Of a DNA stretch of 64,000 bases, positions 1-8,058 are shown one piece after another. Source of the stretch: Vacuolonema iberomarrocanum LEGE 07170 (lineage in GTDB: Bacteria; Cyanobacteriota; Cyanobacteriia; Elainellales; Elainellaceae). A model generated the notes under the pieces. It was given only the letters and a program-made list of their open reading frames with translations, searched no databases and was not told the origin of the DNA. Every line of letters begins with the position of its first letter. Within the stretch, counting starts at the first letter, position 1. Where the stretch lies: contig JADEXA010000043.1 in NCBI GenBank assembly GCA_015207365.1, positions 1 through 64,000 on the forward strand. Direction: 5' to 3'. The translations under genes and the position numbers were made by a program.

Positions 1-2
1 GC

Positions 3-116
3 GGCTTAGCCCAGTCGTTTACTCGGCTCAAGTGGCTATTTGAGTGGTTTGTGCAAAACACGACCTTTGATTTCCCCAAACTTCACCTGTACGGAGAGTT
101 CTCAGAAATCAAATAG
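3..116 (+). mobile_element. C-terminal end of a probable transposase (partial)
   Basis: An open frame runs in from the left edge and stops with TAG at 114-116. It encodes about 37 residues rich in aromatic and basic residues (W-L-F-E-W-F, then F-D-F-P-K-L). This resembles the tail of cyanobacterial insertion-sequence transposases, but too little is present to name a family. It converges on the dienelactone hydrolase gene, whose reading frame breaks off in the same 15 bases. That is what an insertion-sequence end landing in that gene would produce. Confidence 0.4.
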
Positions 117-491
117 GATTCCTATATGCTCAGGATGGGTGGCGGAGAGATCCAGTGCATAATACGCACCCAGTGAGAAGCCAATGACTGCTAAGCCGCG
201 ATCGCCCTGACCAGAATGTTGGCTGAGGAAAATGGTCGCGGCTACGATGTCGGCCTTGGCTTGGCCGGGGTCGAGGGCATCGCTAAAGGTCTCGGCGTCG
301 GCAATGGTATCTGCGATCTTGCCGTGATAGAGGTCTGGGGCAAAGGCAACGAAGCCAGCGCTGGCCAGTCTTGTGCAGAAAGCTTTCATTGTGTCGTTTA
401 GCCCCCACCAGGCGTGAAGAACCAATACAGGTTGGCCTTTGCCCGTAGGAGGAAGGGCCAGGTAGCCATGGGGTTGGACGTTATTTAACAT
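102..491 (-). pseudogene. Dienelactone hydrolase family protein, C-terminally truncated
   Basis: This alpha/beta-hydrolase N-terminal half has the hallmarks of dienelactone hydrolases: the L-H-A-W-W-G-L oxyanion region near residue 27 and a nucleophile elbow G-F-S-L-G near residue 107. The family is normally about 220-250 residues; this frame ends at 129, just after the nucleophile strand, so the acid and histidine of the triad are missing. The last residues lie beside the end of the incoming probable transposase frame. ATG at 491 is chosen because an excellent GAGGAGGT ribosome site lies just upstream; a GTG six bases earlier overlaps that site. It is probably inactive. Confidence 0.65.
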
Positions 492-534
492 TGGCACCTC
501 CTCGAATTACTTTTGATCAGGGCTGATGCATTCT

Positions 535-560
535 GTTGATGTTGTGACTGTAACATCAAC
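535..560. promoter_or_regulatory. Inverted repeat between divergent genes
   Basis: A perfect 9-bp inverted repeat, GTTGATGTT and AACATCAAC separated by 8 bases, lies between the truncated hydrolase and the MerR gene. Its position suits an operator or small stem-loop. Its right arm begins a 49-bp segment that recurs near 10.35 kb, so it may be part of a dispersed element instead. Confidence 0.4.
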
Positions 561-600
561 GAATTCACCCAAGATGACACGAGTTATGCGTAAGTCCTGA
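552..600. repeat. Dispersed 49-bp repeat, copy 1
   Basis: This segment matches 10348-10395 at most positions (AACATCAA, GAATT, GATGAC, TACG/ATGCG, TAA, TCCT in order). Shorter pieces ending in ATGCGTAAGT recur at about 23.79 and 53.83 kb. It looks like a fragment of a dispersed intergenic element. Confidence 0.45.
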
Positions 601-730
601 GAACTTTGGATGATACGAGGCATGGTGATGCCAATAATTTGTCAAAGGAGAAGCTTGCGCCTCACGTAACGTCAGGGACTAGGATGAACGAGTTAACCGC
701 ATTCCTCCGGGAACAAGAGCTGAGGTGACA

Positions 731-1957
731 ATGACAAGCCTGATGAAAGTAGGTGAATTGGCAAAGCAAACGAAACTTTCAATTCGAACGTTGCACTATT
801 ACGACGAAATTGGGTTGCTTTCACCGTCTCACCGAAATGAGATTGGGCATCGACTTTATAGCGATCAGGATATCATCCGGTTGCAGCAGATTATGTCGCT
901 ACGGCAGCTTGGCTTTTCACTCAAAGAAGTTCATGAGTGTTTAGAAAGTCCTGATTTTTCGCTTCCAAACGTGATTAATCTGCATCGAGCCCGACTCCAA
1001 GAGCAGGTAACCTTGTCGCATGCTTTACTCGATCGCCTGAATGCGATCGCAACAGATTTAGAGACGACGCAATCGGTTGCGGTTGAAAACCTAATCGAAG
1101 TTATGGAGGCGATTACAATGTCTGAGCAATACTTTACCCCCGAACAGCAAGCTGTTTTGGAAGAACGATTTCGTCAGGAGGAAACCGATTGGACTGACCT
1201 CCTCAGCAAAGCACAAACAGAGATGAGCAAAGGAACCGATCTCAACAGTCATGCCGTGCGGAGTTTGGCGAAGCAGTGGCTATGGAGTATGAAATCCCTG
1301 ATTGGAGGTGATGCGAAAATTTACGAGTCGATGATGAGGATGTATCAGCAAGCGGGGCCAGAGGCTGCAAGTTGGGGAACGATGGATTCAGCCACGTTTG
1401 ACTACATCCTGAAGGCCGTGTCATTTTTATTCCTGGCTGAACATACAAATTTGCGCATTGATACGGCTAAGATCTTTACGCCAGAAACAGAGCAAGTCAT
1501 TCGGTTGGGCAAAGATGCCATTCGCCAGATAAAGTTTGGCGTTTTTGGAACGGAAGGAATGCTGCTGGGATTGCTGGCTGAAGGGACAAGTCCTGCGGCA
1601 AAAGTGCTGACCGCTGCGGGGGGCAGTTTTGAGACGGCACGACAGTCAATTTTGCAGATCCTGAGTGATACGGCCAGCTCGGAGGGTAATCACGTGGATT
1701 CTCAAGCACCCCAACAACCTGCCGAGCAAGGGATGAGTGAACCCACCGAGCTACCTTTTGCACCCAGGGCAAAACTGGTCATTGAGTTAGCGCTTGAGCA
1801 AGCGCAACAGTTCGGCCAATCTCACATTGCTCCGGAGCATTTGCTGCTGGCCATCTTGCAGGAAGGCGGAGGTGTTGCAACCCATGTGCTACGAGAAAGG
1901 TTTGGCCTTGACTTAGCCCACCTGGAACAACAGCTAAGGTCGGTGATGTCACGCTAA
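731..1957 (+). CDS. MerR-family regulator with TipAS and Clp N-terminal domains
   Basis: Three modules are visible. Residues about 5-75 form a MerR winged helix (V-G-E-L-A, R-T-L-H-Y-Y-D-E-I-G-L-L) followed by a dimerisation helix. From about 130 comes a TipAS-type antibiotic-recognition domain (Y-F-T-P-E-Q). The C-terminal half carries two Clp-N-like segments at about 250-310 and 345-405 (the second has H-I-A-P-E-H-L-L-L-A-I-L). It probably senses a small-molecule or protein ligand and activates a promoter with a long spacer. The ATG at 731 follows a GAGG motif at 5-base spacing; a GTG at 725 is also open. It stands alone, and its target is not evident. Confidence 0.8.
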   Translation: MTSLMKVGELAKQTKLSIRTLHYYDEIGLLSPSHRNEIGHRLYSDQDIIRLQQIMSLRQLGFSLKEVHECLESPDFSLPNVINLHRARLQEQVTLSHALLDRLNAIATDLETTQSVAVENLIEVMEAITMSEQYFTPEQQAVLEERFRQEETDWTDLLSKAQTEMSKGTDLNSHAVRSLAKQWLWSMKSLIGGDAKIYESMMRMYQQAGPEAASWGTMDSATFDYILKAVSFLFLAEHTNLRIDTAKIFTPETEQVIRLGKDAIRQIKFGVFGTEGMLLGLLAEGTSPAAKVLTAAGGSFETARQSILQILSDTASSEGNHVDSQAPQQPAEQGMSEPTELPFAPRAKLVIELALEQAQQFGQSHIAPEHLLLAILQEGGGVATHVLRERFGLDLAHLEQQLRSVMSR

Positions 1958-1968
1958 CAACTTATACT

Positions 1969-2018
1969 AAATCCGATTGAAAACCCTCAAACGATATTTG
2001 GGGCTTTCAATCGGATTT
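1969..2018. terminator. Stem-loop downstream of the MerR gene
   Basis: A perfect 14-bp inverted repeat (AAATCCGATTGAAA and its complement) closes a 22-base loop 11 bases after the stop codon. No T-run follows. It could act as a bidirectional terminator or be one of the palindromic intergenic elements found elsewhere in this window. Confidence 0.5.
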
Positions 2019-2088
2019 GATACGACTTCTGGCAATGGGAGAGAGGCGATCGCCCCTCTCCCCAAAATCTCTCCGCAATCAAAAAGAC

Positions 2089-2580
2089 TCACTCACTCGG
2101 ACTGGCCGCAGTACTGATTAGATTGCTCAGTGCGGTTTCGATGTTGGCAATGACTTCAGCACACTCAACCAAACCATGGCGTTCTAGCAAATAGTTGGGA
2201 TCGTTGTAGCCAATCCATACCTGACCCGCTTCGTCTTCCCAAATCAATGCTTTTTGCGGTAGGTCGATCGCGGCTTCCTGGTTGCATTGCATCAATGGGG
2301 TACCCGCTTGGGGATTGCCAAAAACAATGACTTCAGTGGGTCGCAGGTCTAAGCCGACCGATTCGGCTCCGCTGGCATGGTCAACACGGATGAATTGGGT
2401 CAATCCGCGTTCGGCCAACAGTGCTTCCAGGCGATCGCCCGTTTCTGCCACGCTGTAGCTACTGCTCATGCTAATCAGGCCGTTTTCGGTGTGATCTTCG
2501 GCAGGAGCCGGAGCCATGAATCCAATCGCCAGGGCAACTGAAAGTGCTCCAATAAACAGTAACTGGATAAGTCGCTTCAT
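2089..2580 (-). CDS. Exported DUF302-domain protein
   Basis: This 163-residue protein has a signal peptide (hydrophobic stretch to about residue 24, then A-P-A-P-A-E). It is followed by a DUF302 fold: the R-L-E-A-L-L-A-E-R-G-L region, then V-I-V-F-G-N-P-Q-A-G-T-P-L-M and L-P-Q-K-A-L-I-W-E-D with Y-N-D-P-N-Y-L near the end. DUF302 proteins are small periplasmic or cytoplasmic proteins of unsettled function, often near metal or redox genes. The open frame extends upstream to 2787 through a palindromic repeat, so the internal ATG before the signal peptide is taken as the start. Confidence 0.75.
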   Translation of the reverse strand: MKRLIQLLFIGALSVALAIGFMAPAPAEDHTENGLISMSSSYSVAETGDRLEALLAERGLTQFIRVDHASGAESVGLDLRPTEVIVFGNPQAGTPLMQCNQEAAIDLPQKALIWEDEAGQVWIGYNDPNYLLERHGLVECAEVIANIETALSNLISTAASPSE

Positions 2581-2650
2581 CGGTTTGATGTTCTCCGTAG
2601 GGCTGTGATCACTGGGTACAACTTTATCCCAATTCGCGAAGAACTCACTA

Positions 2651-2798
2651 CCGATCCTTCTTTGAACCCCTCGCAACGCAAGGGGTTCAAAGAGGTGATG
2701 CAGGATCCAAGTATGAATTTTTCTGAGAAGGGGTGCGCTGCACCCCTTCTCAGAAAAATTCATACCCTCAACCAGCAACGCCTTCAAAGAAGGATCGG
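2651..2798. repeat. Nested palindromic element of 148 bp
   Basis: A 16-bp outer inverted repeat (2651-2666 with 2783-2798) encloses two hairpins: an 11-bp stem at 2664-2688, and a very long one at 2712-2764 with 25-bp perfect arms and a 3-base loop. It lies upstream of the DUF302 gene. Nested perfect stems suggest a small non-autonomous mobile repeat rather than a terminator. Confidence 0.6.
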
Positions 2799-2866
2799 AT
2801 TTTGCTTTTCATAGAGACAGGTCATAGAATTGACAGGACTTGATTGTGTTTGACCAGGGTTGTGAC

Positions 2867-3694
2867 CTACTGCTCAAAATCAAGATTGACGGGCTTTGTA
2901 GGGAGCTGAAGCTCGGTTGGGAATACCGTAGTTGGTACCTCTAAGCTAACGGGTTCAAGGTTTAGACGATCGCACCAAACCCGACCGGAACCCGCGAGTA
3001 AGAACCCAAACGCAATGCGATCGCTGGCAATGGGTGCATCTAGGACCACCGCATATTGTGTCCACTCCGTTGTGCCAGTGATAGAACGGTTCTGCATATT
3101 ATCGAAGCTCAAGATTTCACCCTCTGCGCCATCAATCCGCATCCATAGACCCGCCCAGGTTTCTACGGCTTCTGTTTTGAGATAGCCAGACAATTGCAAC
3201 CGTTGGCCTCGATAGTCCTCAGCCTTGAATGTCTGCATCAGCGTGACAAAGCCATCGGCCTGGGGCGATTTAGATTGGATGAGGGCTGTGGCTGATCCGC
3301 TGTTGATTACAGTAGTGTCGAGCCGGACATCATAATCTTGGGTACGTGTCCCGGTCACCTGCCAGCCCTGGGGAATAGCGGATGGCAGATCAGCGTTGTT
3401 GTCCTCAGCCTGGAGTAAGCGATCGCTGGGTTTGGTGAAGTCTGCATCCATCAAGGTCAAGCCAAATATGCTGAAGCAAAGGACGAGGCTTTGCTTATCG
3501 ACTCCGGTTTCTCGGTTTAAGACTTTAGCCACGGTGATGGGCGCTAACCCGCTGCGCTGGCCCAGTTCCTCAAGGGTGTAGCGATCGCCGTCGTTGTCCC
3601 AAATTTCGGCTTTACGCTTGGCCGTTTGCAGTTTTTGTAACCCTATGTTGGTCAAGATGACCCCGCGTTTTCGGGTTGAGCGCCGTTGTTGCAT
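2867..3694 (-). CDS. HTH protein with C-terminal jelly-roll ligand domain
   Basis: This 275-residue protein begins with a basic helix-turn-helix segment (L-E-E-L-G-Q-R-S-G-L-A-P-I-T-V-A-K-V-L-N). That segment resembles the small HTH domains cyanobacteria put in front of signalling proteins. Residues about 105-245 form a beta-sandwich with the signature S-F-D-N-M-Q-N-R and G-L-W-M-R-I-D-G. The same domain follows in the neighbouring upstream gene, three bases away, so the two are a tandem paralogous pair and probably co-transcribed. The domain is known from cyanobacterial regulators and probably binds a ligand; the ligand is unknown. Confidence 0.6.
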   Translation of the reverse strand: MQQRRSTRKRGVILTNIGLQKLQTAKRKAEIWDNDGDRYTLEELGQRSGLAPITVAKVLNRETGVDKQSLVLCFSIFGLTLMDADFTKPSDRLLQAEDNNADLPSAIPQGWQVTGTRTQDYDVRLDTTVINSGSATALIQSKSPQADGFVTLMQTFKAEDYRGQRLQLSGYLKTEAVETWAGLWMRIDGAEGEILSFDNMQNRSITGTTEWTQYAVVLDAPIASDRIAFGFLLAGSGRVWCDRLNLEPVSLEVPTTVFPTELQLPTKPVNLDFEQ

Positions 3695-3697
3695 GTC

Positions 3698-4444
3698 CTA
3701 GAAAGTTTCAAACGACAGGTTAGCGGGTTCGGTCGGAAGTTCCTCAGCCGACTCGCCCTGGGTCATATCGGTCGTGGGGGTGTCGGTATCGACGACTTCA
3801 AACTGCAAGTCGTCGACCCACATCTGCCCCGCCCCCGACAACATCAGCCCAAAGGCAATGTTACTGCTTTCGGCAGGCACATCCAGAACAATGTCGTAGG
3901 ATTGCCAATCTGATGTTCCCCGAATAGCCCTGTTCTGCATGTTATCAAAGCTCAATACCTGCCCCGAAGCACTGTCAACCCGCATCCACATGCTAGCCCA
4001 GCCTTCGACGGCTTCAGTTTTGACATATCCGCGCAGACGCAGGCGTTGCCCACGATAGGCACTGGCATCAAACACTTGCATTAAGGTGCCAAAGCCCCCT
4101 GGTTGACTAGCTCGGGCTTGCACGGTGCCACTCGCCGACCCGTTGTAGGTGACACTGCGATCGGCACCCATGGCATAGTCTTGGGGGTGACTACCCGCCT
4201 CAAACCAACCATCCAACGATTCTAGGGTTGCAGCACCATCTTGAGTCGGACTGGCTTCTTGCGCGATCGCCGAGAAACCCAAACTACCGAACATGTTTGC
4301 AAAAACATAACCACCAACGGCGATCGCCCCAATCAAGCCAAGGGCCAATACGACTTGGGTCTGCAGCTTAGATAGGTGAAACATACTGTTAACATTCCGT
4401 AACGCTTCGAAACCAGTTTGGCCTGCGATACGCAAAGTGACCAT
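3698..4444 (-). CDS. Membrane-anchored jelly-roll domain protein
   Basis: This paralogue of the next gene downstream keeps the beta-sandwich (W-M-R-V-D, S-F-D-N-M-Q-N-R, D-V-P-A-E-S-S-N-I-A-F-G) but replaces the helix-turn-helix with one transmembrane segment (V-V-L-A-L-G-L-I-G-A-I-A-V-G-G-Y-V). The sandwich would therefore sit outside the cytoplasm. The ATG at 4444 gives 248 residues; ATG 4384, directly before the membrane segment, is equally possible and gives 228. A soluble regulator and an anchored twin of the same ligand domain suggest shared ligand sensing, but that is inference. Confidence 0.55.
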   Translation of the reverse strand: MVTLRIAGQTGFEALRNVNSMFHLSKLQTQVVLALGLIGAIAVGGYVFANMFGSLGFSAIAQEASPTQDGAATLESLDGWFEAGSHPQDYAMGADRSVTYNGSASGTVQARASQPGGFGTLMQVFDASAYRGQRLRLRGYVKTEAVEGWASMWMRVDSASGQVLSFDNMQNRAIRGTSDWQSYDIVLDVPAESSNIAFGLMLSGAGQMWVDDLQFEVVDTDTPTTDMTQGESAEELPTEPANLSFETF

Positions 4445-4700
4445 GAAGGATAACAACTTTAAGCGTTAACTTAAGTGATTTTTCTGCTGCTGCCGTGAAT
4501 GTTGGGCGATCGCTCTCACACCTTTGCGGTTGAGATAGGCTGCAATTTCTCTTCTATGGAAGAGTCAATATCACTAGGACATATTTCAACTCGGAGCCAG
4601 CATTTAGCAATAAATTCCACTTAGCCCAAGCCAGAGATACAAATGAGCTATAAATCAAGTCAAGGAGCTTGAGATTGACTTTCTGTGCCCTACGCTTCCA

Positions 4701-5078
4701 CTAATATTCATCAATAGTGTCATCTGAGCGCTGAATATTGGCAATGGCTTTGTCTAACCAAGCATAAGCCTCTTCATCTGAATTATCATCTAAAACTTGG
4801 TTAGCTCCTACATTGACCAGTCGTAAAGGCTCACCTGGCAAGAGTTTTCTATTTTGAACAACCTCTTGAATTGTTTGCCAATTTTCTTGGTAGGTTGAAC
4901 TGCTAGTGATTTTTGCTCTTGCATTTATAACAGCCACTGAATAGAATTCATAGTTAAAAAACTTACAGAGAAAGTTCCAAATCAAGTCATAGCTTTCCAT
5001 AAAATATGGGTTAGTAACTGAAAGTACAATTGTGTCTTGTGCAGAATACCTTAAGTAGTCAGTGTCAACAGGTAGCAT
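4701..5078 (-). CDS. Hypothetical protein, 125 residues
   Basis: This is an unrecognised AT-rich frame. The N-terminal part is aromatic (Y-D-L-I-W-N-F-L-C-K-F-F-N-Y-E-F-Y). The C-terminus is acidic and probably helical (E-A-Y-A-W-L-D-K-A-I-A-N-I). No signal peptide or membrane segment is visible. It is isolated, with about 150 bases to the HNH gene. The call rests only on an uninterrupted frame with plausible composition. Confidence 0.45.
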   Translation of the reverse strand: MLPVDTDYLRYSAQDTIVLSVTNPYFMESYDLIWNFLCKFFNYEFYSVAVINARAKITSSSTYQENWQTIQEVVQNRKLLPGEPLRLVNVGANQVLDDNSDEEAYAWLDKAIANIQRSDDTIDEY

Positions 5079-5228
5079 ATCGCTATTGCAAGTGAGTATT
5101 TATACTCGCTTTTAGTGGCCTTGATTTACAGGCGTTGAGTCGCTCTTTTGCGCCGAAGTCATGTTTCTGCATCTGCAAAGGTGACATGCTCCCATCGCCA
5201 CATGCTTAAGCTAAAGCAAGATTGGTCT

Positions 5229-5654
5229 TTAGTTTTCAGGTATCTTCAGCACTTCGGCATCATCAAGTAAACGACGCTCTGCTATTCGTTCCGAACGATT
5301 CATCTGTAGCAATCGCACTGTCACACTTCCGATCACCGTTAGTGGCAAAATTTCGCCTTCTTGAAGCTGAAAGTGCTCAGTCCAGTAGTCATGATTTGGC
5401 TGATACAACCGCACAATCTCTCCACTATTTAGGTCAATAGATGCCAGATCGCTTCCCTTATATTTGTTGCAAAGTGTACAGGCTAAAGCTAAATTATCTT
5501 CGTTAGTTTGCCCACCATGCTTCTCGGCGATGACATGATCAACCTCATGAGCTACAAGAACCGCAATTTCAGGAATCAAACAATATTCGCAAGCATTCTT
5601 GGCGCGATCGCGAACCAGTCGCCTAAGCCCTGAGGGAATATAGGTCTTGCTCAT
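5229..5654 (-). CDS. HNH endonuclease
   Basis: This 141-residue protein has a compact HNH nuclease: C-E-Y-C near residue 22, then E-V-D-H-V-I-A-E-K-H-G-G with the general-base histidine, an asparagine in N-L-A-L-A-C, and a second cysteine pair in C-T-L-C-N. The four cysteines would hold a structural zinc. It follows a small gene by 3 bases on the same strand. Such HNH/small-protein pairs are common in cyanobacteria and may behave as mobile or defence-associated cassettes. Confidence 0.8.
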   Translation of the reverse strand: MSKTYIPSGLRRLVRDRAKNACEYCLIPEIAVLVAHEVDHVIAEKHGGQTNEDNLALACTLCNKYKGSDLASIDLNSGEIVRLYQPNHDYWTEHFQLQEGEILPLTVIGSVTVRLLQMNRSERIAERRLLDDAEVLKIPEN

Positions 5655-5657
5655 GCT

Positions 5658-6011
5658 TCAGGATGCTCTTAACTTGAGCAATGCTTTGGCCTTAGCCATA
5701 CGCACGAGATGTTCAACAAATTCGTACTGCTGCCACCATCGCTCTTCTTCAGTCGTGAGCCCCATTGTCCGATTTTTTTCCAGCAGGTGTTCAACTTGTT
5801 GTTGTAACGCCTTGGATGGTTTCAGCGCCAAAACTTCTTCTGAAGAAGGCAAATTTGCCAATGTCTCAAGCACATCAGCTAGCCCAGAAAATCCAGATTG
5901 ACCCATAGCATTCCACTCCCGTAGACCCAATTCCAGAATTTCTGGCAATTGATCTTGTAAAGGACCGAGCCGTAGTGCCAACTCATCAGGAATGTCTACA
6001 TTAATTTGCAT
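5658..6011 (-). CDS. Small helical protein paired with the HNH nuclease
   Basis: This 117-residue protein begins M-Q-I-N-V-D-I-P-D-E-L-A, the pattern of small DNA-binding or antitoxin-like proteins. It continues with long helices, a tandem tryptophan (E-R-W-W-Q-Q-Y-E-F-V-E-H-L-V-R-M-A-K-A-K) and a basic C-terminus. It lies 3 bases upstream of the HNH gene in the same operon. An antitoxin or accessory role is inferred only from the start and the pairing. Confidence 0.55.
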   Translation of the reverse strand: MQINVDIPDELALRLGPLQDQLPEILELGLREWNAMGQSGFSGLADVLETLANLPSSEEVLALKPSKALQQQVEHLLEKNRTMGLTTEEERWWQQYEFVEHLVRMAKAKALLKLRAS

Positions 6012-6057
6012 GATTGAACATTAGGGCTTGCAAAGATTTCTTTGATTTTAGCTCAGG

Positions 6058-6636
6058 CTATTTGGATAACTGCTCCAGGTTTTCGTAGAGATCGGCGATC
6101 GCACACGCAAATCCAATACTCGCAAACTCTACTGTTTCACCTGCTCGATAAATCTGAGGCATCCACAAATTATCTGATTTGCGTTGAAACCGTTCGACCA
6201 ACACCTGCTTTTGGTGAACGAGTACATACTCTTCCAATTCGGGAATTGATTTGTAGTTTGAAAACTTATCTCCGCGATCGAACGCCTCGGTGGAGTCTGA
6301 CAAAACTTCAATAATTAGCTTGGGATGCAGAATAAAGTCTTCATCGGAGGTGCGATCGCGATCGTCGCAAGTTACAGCCAAATCGGCGTAATAGAACAGA
6401 TTTAGATCTGGCAAACGCACTTTCATATCCGTTGCATAGGCAATACAGCCTGTATCGCGTAAATGGTTGACCAACAGAGCCGAAAGATTGCCTGCGATGA
6501 TGACATGGGCTTTGCTCGCCCCAGCCATTGCTATCAATTGACCCTGTAAGTACTCATGCTTAATCGGGCTAACCCGCTCAATTTCTAAGTACTCTTCGGG
6601 TGTGAAGTAGGCGTGACTCTTGATGACAGTCATCAT
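6058..6636 (-). CDS. Uma2-family (DUF820) putative endonuclease
   Basis: This 192-residue protein is typical of the cyanobacterial Uma2 family, a restriction-endonuclease-like fold. It shows F-T-P-E-E-Y-L at the start, the E-Y-L-Q-G motif, Y-Y-A-D-L-A-V-T-C-D as the conserved aspartate strand, and P-K-L-I-I-E-V-L-S-D-S-T with E and a later K as the PD-(D/E)XK-type triad. These proteins occur in many copies per genome and their role is unsettled. It is a monocistronic neighbour of the HNH pair. Confidence 0.85.
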   Translation of the reverse strand: MMTVIKSHAYFTPEEYLEIERVSPIKHEYLQGQLIAMAGASKAHVIIAGNLSALLVNHLRDTGCIAYATDMKVRLPDLNLFYYADLAVTCDDRDRTSDEDFILHPKLIIEVLSDSTEAFDRGDKFSNYKSIPELEEYVLVHQKQVLVERFQRKSDNLWMPQIYRAGETVEFASIGFACAIADLYENLEQLSK

Positions 6637-6946
6637 GCATTCAAAATTGTTGGCAATTGGTCTTGCATTAGTTGTTTTGATTTTAGCTCACGCGATCGCT
6701 TCTCCACAGCGGCCTTGGGGGTAAAGGGCGATCGCTCAACAAAACAGGTACATTACGCTTCGTAAATAAACTCTACGGTAGATCTGTTGTTTTAAGGATG
6801 ATTTCTTTCTCTGACCGATTGGAGGATATCACCGGATGATTGGGTGGCTTACGCTAAAGTTACTTTGAGTCTTGTGCTATCAAGTTACGACTATCATCAG
6901 GGTGCCTCTTGTCGGTCTCCCCGCTGCTGATTGATAGAGGAAAAGC
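6637..6946. other. Intergenic stretch, no gene seen
   Basis: This stretch separates the divergent Uma2 and CPBP genes. Two GCGATCGC-type octamers and a partial T-rich region are visible, but no convincing frame, strong palindrome or RNA gene. Promoters for both flanking genes presumably lie here. Confidence 0.4.
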
Positions 6947-7785
6947 ATGATACTGCTGCTCTTCTTTGGGTTGGCCTATTGCCTGTCGTGGGTAACATGG
7001 TTGCCCTTGGTGTTGGCCGAGCAGGGATGGATTGCTGGGCAGCTATCCCAATTTCTGCATCTGTTGGGGAGTTTGGGGTCAGCCTTGGCTGCGCTCATCG
7101 TCACCGCATTGTATGGGGGGAAGCCTGGACTGGTTGACCTCTGGCGGCGGATGGTGAACTGGCGGGTGAAAGAGGTTTGGCATGCGATCGCTTGGCTCAG
7201 CCCCGTTGGTCTTTTCTTCATTGCTGCGTTAGTGACGGGGTGGCAGGGGCTACCCTGGCAAAGCTTCGGTCGCAGTGCCAAATACCCTGATCTGCCACTT
7301 TTGGCTTATTGGCTTGCCAGCATTGTGTTTTATGGTTGGGGTGAAGAAACGGGCTGGCGAGGTTTTGCTCTGCCGCAGCTACAAGCGCGCCAGAGTGCTC
7401 TGGCCGCGACAATCAAACTCAGTTTTTTTGGGCGGTGTGGCACCTGCCGTTGTTTTGGTTTTCCCATGGGATGTCCCAAATGGGCATTGGGGAAATGGTG
7501 GGTTGGTACTTGAGCCTTTTGACCGGAGCGATTTTATTCACCTGGCTGACAAACAGCACGCGGCGCAGCGTTCTGATTACGGCTGTCATTCACGGCACGG
7601 TGGATGTGGCGTTTGTCTCCCCTACAATACCGATGACGGCCAGCATTTTGGGGGCATTGATTACCCTTTGGGGCATTGTTGTGCTGGCGATCGCCGGTTC
7701 CCGCTATCTCTCCCGCGTCGGTAAAGTTGTGGCGATCGCCAAAAACTCTTCTTTCACGCGAATGGAACTGCCCGTTAAGCCCTAG
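6947..7785 (+). pseudogene. CPBP intramembrane protease homologue interrupted by a frameshift
   Basis: The first frame, 6947 to about 7425, has several membrane segments and the CPBP motif E-E-T-G-W-R-G. The second frame, from about 7430 to 7785, carries W-H-L-P-L-F-W and the later histidine in A-V-I-H-G-T. The break falls in a run of seven T at 7423-7429; one more T would restore S-F-F-W-A-V-W-H-L-P and a single protein of about 280 residues. It could be a true null allele, a sequencing error in the homopolymer, or slippage-dependent expression. The family processes membrane-bound substrates or bacteriocin-like peptides. Confidence 0.7.
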
Positions 7786-7824
7786 TCGCAGAGCTAGAAA
7801 TATTGCTAGGGAGATTCCCCTTAT

Positions 7825-7843
7825 CCCCCCTTAAAAAGGGGGG
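7825..7843. terminator. GC-rich stem-loop after the CPBP gene
   Basis: Six C, then TTAAAAA, then six G form a tight hairpin 40 bases after the CPBP stop. The surrounding 7800-7960 looks like degenerate repeat sequence. There is no T-tract, so a terminator role is tentative. Confidence 0.4.
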
Positions 7844-8058
7844 AACTGGACTCAACGTCTTTATCGTCATAACTTCGCATGAGGAGATTTCTCCTAACCC
7901 TCATGAATGAGGAGGAACCGGACTCAAAGTCCCGCTTTTTAAGAGAGATTTAGAGAGATTGGGTCGTTGACCGACACAGGTCACCAAGTTTTCCCCACAG
8001 AACTGCTGCTCCACACCAATAGCCGATCTTGTTTGAAGCCCTGCTTAGGAGATTTACC

